A stretch of 64,000 nucleotides of DNA from positions 24,340,835 through 24,404,834 of the forward strand of contig OY992832.1 in assembly GCA_963921425.1 (NCBI GenBank). Direction: 5' to 3'. Positions 59,350 to 64,000 of the stretch are shown in pieces. Source of the stretch: Dryas octopetala. Lineage: Eukaryota > Streptophyta > Magnoliopsida > Rosales > Rosaceae. The notes under the pieces were generated by a model, which was not told the DNA's origin, did not search any database, and saw nothing but the letters and a program-made list of their open reading frames with translations. Position 1 is the stretch's first letter, and each line of letters starts with the position of its first letter. A program made the translations under genes and the position numbers.

Positions 59350-60120
59350 AAGGGATTAGGGACCTTGTTCACAGTAACACCCTTAGAAACAAGGAGGGTT
59401 GCAGTGCTGGAGTCCATTTCAAGTTATGCATAGTGTCAGGGTTGCAGTAACACCCAGGCCAACTTAAGACCATGAAATAGGCCCCAAAGCTCAGCTGTTA
59501 CAATCTCACCTCTTCCAAGATTAACAGCAAAACCAATAATCCATCCTCCACTAGTATCCCTCAGCAGACCACCAACACTTTTGTAGAAGCATCAGAGGAG
59601 ATCTTACTGTCATCAACTTTCAATTTAACCCAAGAATCAGGAGGAGGGATCCAGTAGGGTTTACTGAAAGAGGAAACATTTGCAGAAACATGAGAAGCAT
59701 AGAATGCTATAATAGTGTTAGGCCTGGTAGAAATAGAGAAATCATGATCAAACACCTCTTGTTCCTCCATTTCCATATATACCAACACCCAAAGAAGAAA
59801 ATGAACCGCCATTCCACACCTCCCTTAGATTTCGACTTAGAAGACAAGTTAATCATCAACCAATCATGAAAATCTAAGCCATCAGAGTAAAACAAATGGG
59901 AGGGCATTAACAAGTGGAATTAGACCTACCGCAGGACCTGAACAAGTGGTCAGCAGATTCCATGGGATGGTTGCAAAAGGGGCAGGCAAAGATGGTTGGA
60001 TTGGGTCAGGTGGCTGCAGCTTGCAATGTAAGTGAAAACATTATGAAAAAGGAGAAACGATGACTTGAGTAAATTAAAGTCAAAATACATCCTCTTATAA
60101 TCCCATATCAGAGAGTTATA
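59350..60120 (-). pseudogene. LINE 3' fragment with zinc finger and RNase H-like region
   Basis: Minus-strand frames read PTIFACPFCNHPMESADHLF (zf-RVT type, near 60000-59940), then WRFIFFFGCWYIWKWRNKR, then YWIPPPDSWVKLKVDDSKIS, the start of the RNase H-like domain of plant LINEs. Frame breaks and stops are frequent. A separate LINE lineage from those in introns, which lack the RNase H block. Confidence 0.75.
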
Positions 60121-60132
60121 CGGATAAATAAA

Positions 60133-60446
60133 GAGTTGCACACCCTAAATTTTTTTTTGCACATCCTTTCTGAAAAAAAACTCAAGAAAAAAGACCATTT
60201 GGCCCTTCCCTCCTCACCCACACACCCCCATCCCCATCTCCCCCCGTACACACCCCCCCACCCCTCACCTGCAAATTTGGCCCTCCCCTCACCTGCAAAT
60301 TTCTTTTTTTTTTCTTCTTCTCCGTCGAAGCCCACCCCCCACCCTTTCTCTTCTTTTTCTTCCCCCCACCCCAACCACCTCCCCCCGAGCCCTCCCCAAT
60401 CCCTCCTCCCCGCATGCACCACCTACAAACAGCCACCACATTCTTC

Positions 60447-60489
<43 letters not shown>

Positions 60490-61018
60490 AAGCAAACAAC
60501 CAAACAAATTAAAAAAAATAAAAAATTGCAGCGGGTTCGGCGGACCAGTGCCGAACCCGGTGGTTTCGTTCGACAGGTACCCGCAGAATAGAATAGGATT
60601 GTTCGGTGGGTATCTACCGAACGAAACCATCGGGTTCGGCACTGGTCCACCGAACTTGCTCCAATTTTTTTTTTTAAAGTTCTCTTCTCTCCGGCGCGTG
60701 ACGGTGAGCTAGCTGAAGGAAGAGAGGTGGTCGGGGTAGGGGGAAGAAAAAGAAGAGAGGGTGGGGTGGTCGCCGATGGTGGTAGGCTGCTCTGGGATGG
60801 GTGTGTGCCGGAGAGAGGAGAGGTGGGGAGGGCTCGAGGATGGGTGTGTGGCTGTGTGGGTGTGTGTGTGTGGGTGTTTTTTTTTTTTTTCTGTTTAGGA
60901 AGGGTGTGCAAAAAGAAATGGATGGGGGTATAAGATCTTTTCCCTTGAGTTTTTTTTTTTTTTTTTTTTAAGAAAGGGTGTGCAAAAAGAAGAAAAAGGT
61001 GTGCAAATAACAGCCCTC
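60133..61018. mobile_element. R3: foldback element with perfect 8-bp TSD
   Basis: TAAATAAA flanks both sides (60125-60132, 61019-61026). The left terminus is GAGTTGCACACCC, an R terminus with an internal deletion; the right terminus is GTGCAAATAACAGCCCTC. A CT repeat (about 60451-60484) precedes the core palindrome at 60535-60655, whose arms open GTTCGGCGGACCAGTGCCGA and GTTCGGTGGACCAGTGCCGA. ORFs of 105-162 residues on both strands come from the simple repeats. No transposase. Confidence 0.85.
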
Positions 61019-61026
61019 TAAATAAA

Positions 61027-61771
61027 AAGTTAAAAAGAACCTAAAAGACAAATACCCCCTATGTGCACAAGTTCTTGCACGACGTACACATGGCCATTTT
61101 GTCTGTCAATTTAACATAGTTGCTAATTTGTTCTTAATTAAATTGTTTAAAGAAAAACATGATCGGAAAAATTGAAATCACAGGTACCTTAATTCAAAAT
61201 AGTCCGAACCATATGGACCAAAATTGTAATTTGGCTTTAAAAGAACCTAAGCAGAAACATATATTCGTGGCTTCACTTTGTTCAATGGCTTCAATTTTTC
61301 AATGGTATTGTACCAATCACATAAGTCATACCAGTTCAAGATCCAATAACAGCAGTACTGATATGAGCCACGCAACTCCACAAGGTTCCTGTTGGAACTG
61401 TCCACTAGAACTAAATAAACTCATGGCCAAATTATATTTCCACTTAATTATATATGGTGTACTGTAAAACAATAAAAGTTCTACCAGTTCCAGGTGGTAG
61501 TATCACTTTGTGACAAAGGTTATGTATAATACTAGAAAACATCAATGGGAAAAGATTTCATTATATTCAACAATGAAGAATCGGTGGCCACTGGGTTACA
61601 ATGGGATATTAGTCCCCCAAGTACAAGCAAAACAAACACATTTCTCCACATTTGCAAAACTAACCCACCAGCTTGAAAGCTGATGATTTATGTAATAACA
61701 CAAGAATCCAATAAATTTTTGTTTCATCCGGTAAAATTGCCCAATCTTACAAAATTGTACTACAAAGTCAT
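61027..61771. other. spacer downstream of COX15
   Basis: A 102-residue plus-strand ORF at 61159-61467 has no recognised domain. Probably includes the COX15 3' UTR near 61560-61771. Confidence 0.4.
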
Positions 61772-64000
61772 CTAGACCGTCTTTGCAACTTGAGGCAGAG
61801 AGTTAAGAAGGGATGGTGATGGCCTCCGCAAAGTGTGATTGAGAAGGATCATTAGTGTCAAGAGAGTCAAAGCTCCAGCTTGATGTGCCGTGCCAAGCTC
61901 AACAGGCACGTATGACAGAAGTGTAGATATCCCCAGTGTGACCTGTAACAATAACACAGAGTAATTATACAAAGAAATTTAATGTTAAACCAACCTGATC
62001 AGACTAATTAAATTAATCGCAAAGGAGAACCATGTTTCTAGTCTCTAGATATACGAAGAGAAAAAAAAAATGAATGGAAAATTGGAAAGCTTTTATACCT
62101 GAAGGCCAGCCATGCCAACAGTAGCTCCAATCAAAGATCGAACTGCAGGATGTATGTCAAACTTCTTTGTTGACCACCACAAAGCGCCAATTGAACATAA
62201 AGTTGCAGTGGCAAGGATCCGATGGTCAAGCTACAAATAGGGAAATATAGATGTGAAGCTATGAATTATAAAATGCTAATATATATACATTTCATCTTCA
62301 AGAAGCCAATACAGTATATAAGACATAGGAATTCCAAAATTTTAAAAAGCATAGTCACCTAAAGAAAATATAAGCTCAGGGGCTAAATTATGTGCCCAAA
62401 GGTAATGATTTGATGACAATTAATATATTCAACAGTTTTGTTAGCGAAGGAAAAACTTGAAATAATACCTCTTCCCAATTGTTCAATTCTTTTTATTGTA
62501 ATATTTTAACTTTTCTTATTATTATAAAAGCAACCTTAGTGCTAACATATGGCAATGTTAAGATTCTAAACGCTAGAATATAATCTTTGGTCAGTGAAGA
62601 TACCTGCACAGTAGATGTATTCTCAAAAAAGTTCCGGATTAGTGGCTTCATGTCAAAAACATCCTCGGGGATCCATGTGTCCCCCATCTTTGGAAAAGTA
62701 TTATAAGCATGCCCCTGGAAATCCACATATAAGCATATTTATAATAAATTACTCAGCAAAAACCACATATCATCCATTTAGTTAAATGTAAAAGGCAAGA
62801 AAACAAATTGTGAATTACATACAGCATCATTTCCTGCAACAAATGCTCCTGAGATAGCAGTAATTCCGACAAGTAAGCTTACAGGAAGAGCAAGTCTCTT
62901 CACTTTTGCTGCCCCACGAACCCAAGCTACCGATTCAGCAGGTGGTTCAGGCATGACAACAGAAAGACCAGTCCATAAAAGGCCACAGTATATAGCAAAG
63001 GCTGAAGTAAGATGAGCTGCAAGACGGTATGGGCTTACTCTTGGCTGAGCATATTCAGATGCTGGCTCCTGTGGGAAATGAAATTATTTCAAACACCCAT
63101 AAAAGTTTTTATAAATTTCAATGCAAACCAGCACAAAGGAAACCATATCTAACCTCTAAACCACTTTTAACCATCCACCAGCCAATTAGACCCTGCCCAG
63201 CACCAAGGCCAAAAAGTGCAGAGAGTCTCAGTCCAAGTTGTAAGGTAATATATCCCTTACGAAGAAAATATGAGAATGGCAAAGCAAACATAATACCCAA
63301 TGCCCTTCCCCACATACGATGTGCATATTCCATCCAATAGATAAATTTGAAATCTTCAATACTCATCCCTCGATTTACACTGCAAGAGATCAAAAACCAG
63401 GTAACATCATGAAGGTCCAAAAGAACTTCAACCCCCATAGGAAGCAACATAGTAACATTAAAAATAAATGTCTAACAGAATAGAAAAGGCTACATAGATA
63501 CATGAACATCAAAATTATCATCACTAAAATAGTCCTTCAAAGCACATATTTTCTGCTTTTTGACCAACTAGAAAGGGATTGCATGTGTAAGCAAACTTAA
63601 GCCATTCTTCTGGAAGGCTTTTAACGTAATTTCAAGTTTAGAAACAAGTTTACTGTAGCAAAATCTACATAAGGTGTAAAATGCAAGCTAAAATTATTGC
63701 TGCAAAAATGTGGAGTGCTATTTGGATTTTGCACTTACCACCTATACTCAGGGGATTGCTTGTACTTCTCAAACTCAACCAACCAGTCCTCATCTGAGAG
63801 AGGAGGGAGTCCCCCAGTAAATTTCCAATCGGTCATTGAAAGACCTGATCGTGTTAATCGTGTAATGCCACCGAGTATAACCATACTAAACACCCATGCA
63901 GCAGAACCAAAAAGCCAAATTCCAACCGCTTTTTGAGCACAATGTCCTCCATTTACAAGAAGCTTCAATCCCTCCTTGTTTTCGATGCCTACAGAAGCCA
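61772..64000 (-). CDS. COX15: heme A synthase COX15, 3' six exons (5' end outside window)
   Basis: Exons in transcript order: from beyond 64000 to 63739, 63379-63154, 63068-62823, 62714-62604, 62230-62099, 61942-61772 (TAG at 61774-61772). About 381 residues are visible, starting inside the exon that reads ASVGIENKEGLKLLVNGG. The match to plant COX15 is continuous: AVGIWLFGSAAWVFSMVILG, then GGITRLTRSGLSMTDW, MEYAHRMWGRALG, GNDAGHAYNTFPKMGDTW, LDHRILAT, YVPVELGTAHQAG and the end LLNSLPQVAKTV. Histidines in EYAHR, LDHR and GTAHQ are where the family keeps its heme ligands. Family knowledge: this multi-span mitochondrial inner-membrane enzyme converts heme O to heme A for cytochrome c oxidase. 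The targeting peptide and first exons are missing because of the window edge, not because of mutation. The junction 63739/63379 splits a codon (TG|T, Cys). Confidence 0.96.

Noticed and set aside
60136..60911. Pro/Ser-rich ORFs on both strands of R3
   Set aside because: Simple-sequence readings within the element; no conserved frame among R copies.

Overview
The window is nuclear DNA from a flowering plant, most likely a eudicot. Four conserved genes are split by 37 introns that all obey GT-AG, the intergenic DNA is AT-rich, and plant transposable elements are abundant. The species cannot be settled from sequence alone. There is one 200-base assembly gap (55201-55400). No tRNA, rRNA or CRISPR array was seen.

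Four genes were rebuilt exon by exon with intact reading frames. (1) DGS1/NCA2-family mitochondrial protein, minus strand, 3663-22641, 14 coding exons, 593 aa, with very large introns. (2) eIF2B gamma subunit, minus strand, 30069-38021, 13 exons, 461 aa. (3) B1-type mitotic cyclin, plus strand, 56541-58998, 8 exons, 442 aa, preceded by four MSA (mitosis-specific activator) sites. (4) COX15 heme A synthase, minus strand, 61772 to beyond 64000; its 5' exons lie outside the window. The genes share no operon-like logic. DGS1 and COX15 both act in mitochondria, but the sequence gives no sign that this adjacency is functional.

Most of the rest is mobile DNA, and several elements have visible target-site duplications (TSDs). 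They are: a 613-bp foldback MITE (644-1256); a 99-bp SINE (3141-3239); a 5.2-kb hAT transposon just upstream of DGS1 (23015-28232); a 1.9-kb non-autonomous Mutator-like element just upstream of eIF2B gamma (38292-40215); and a 395-bp MITE (50447-50841). Between 41100 and 49116 a minus-strand solo LTR of about 2.9 kb was invaded by two further solo LTRs. A tandemly rearranged FAR1-related pseudogene (about 51840-53347) is interrupted by another LTR. Degenerate LINE fragments are scattered through the introns.

The most unusual structure is a family of non-autonomous foldback elements, called R here: R1 9857-11053, R2 ending at 55991, R3 60133-61018, and a relic near 40500. R1 and R3 have perfect 8-bp TSDs. 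All three main copies carry a conserved internal palindrome of about 120 bp, built on TTCGGC...GCCGAA mini-hairpins, with CT- and GA-rich flanks. I do not recognise this family.
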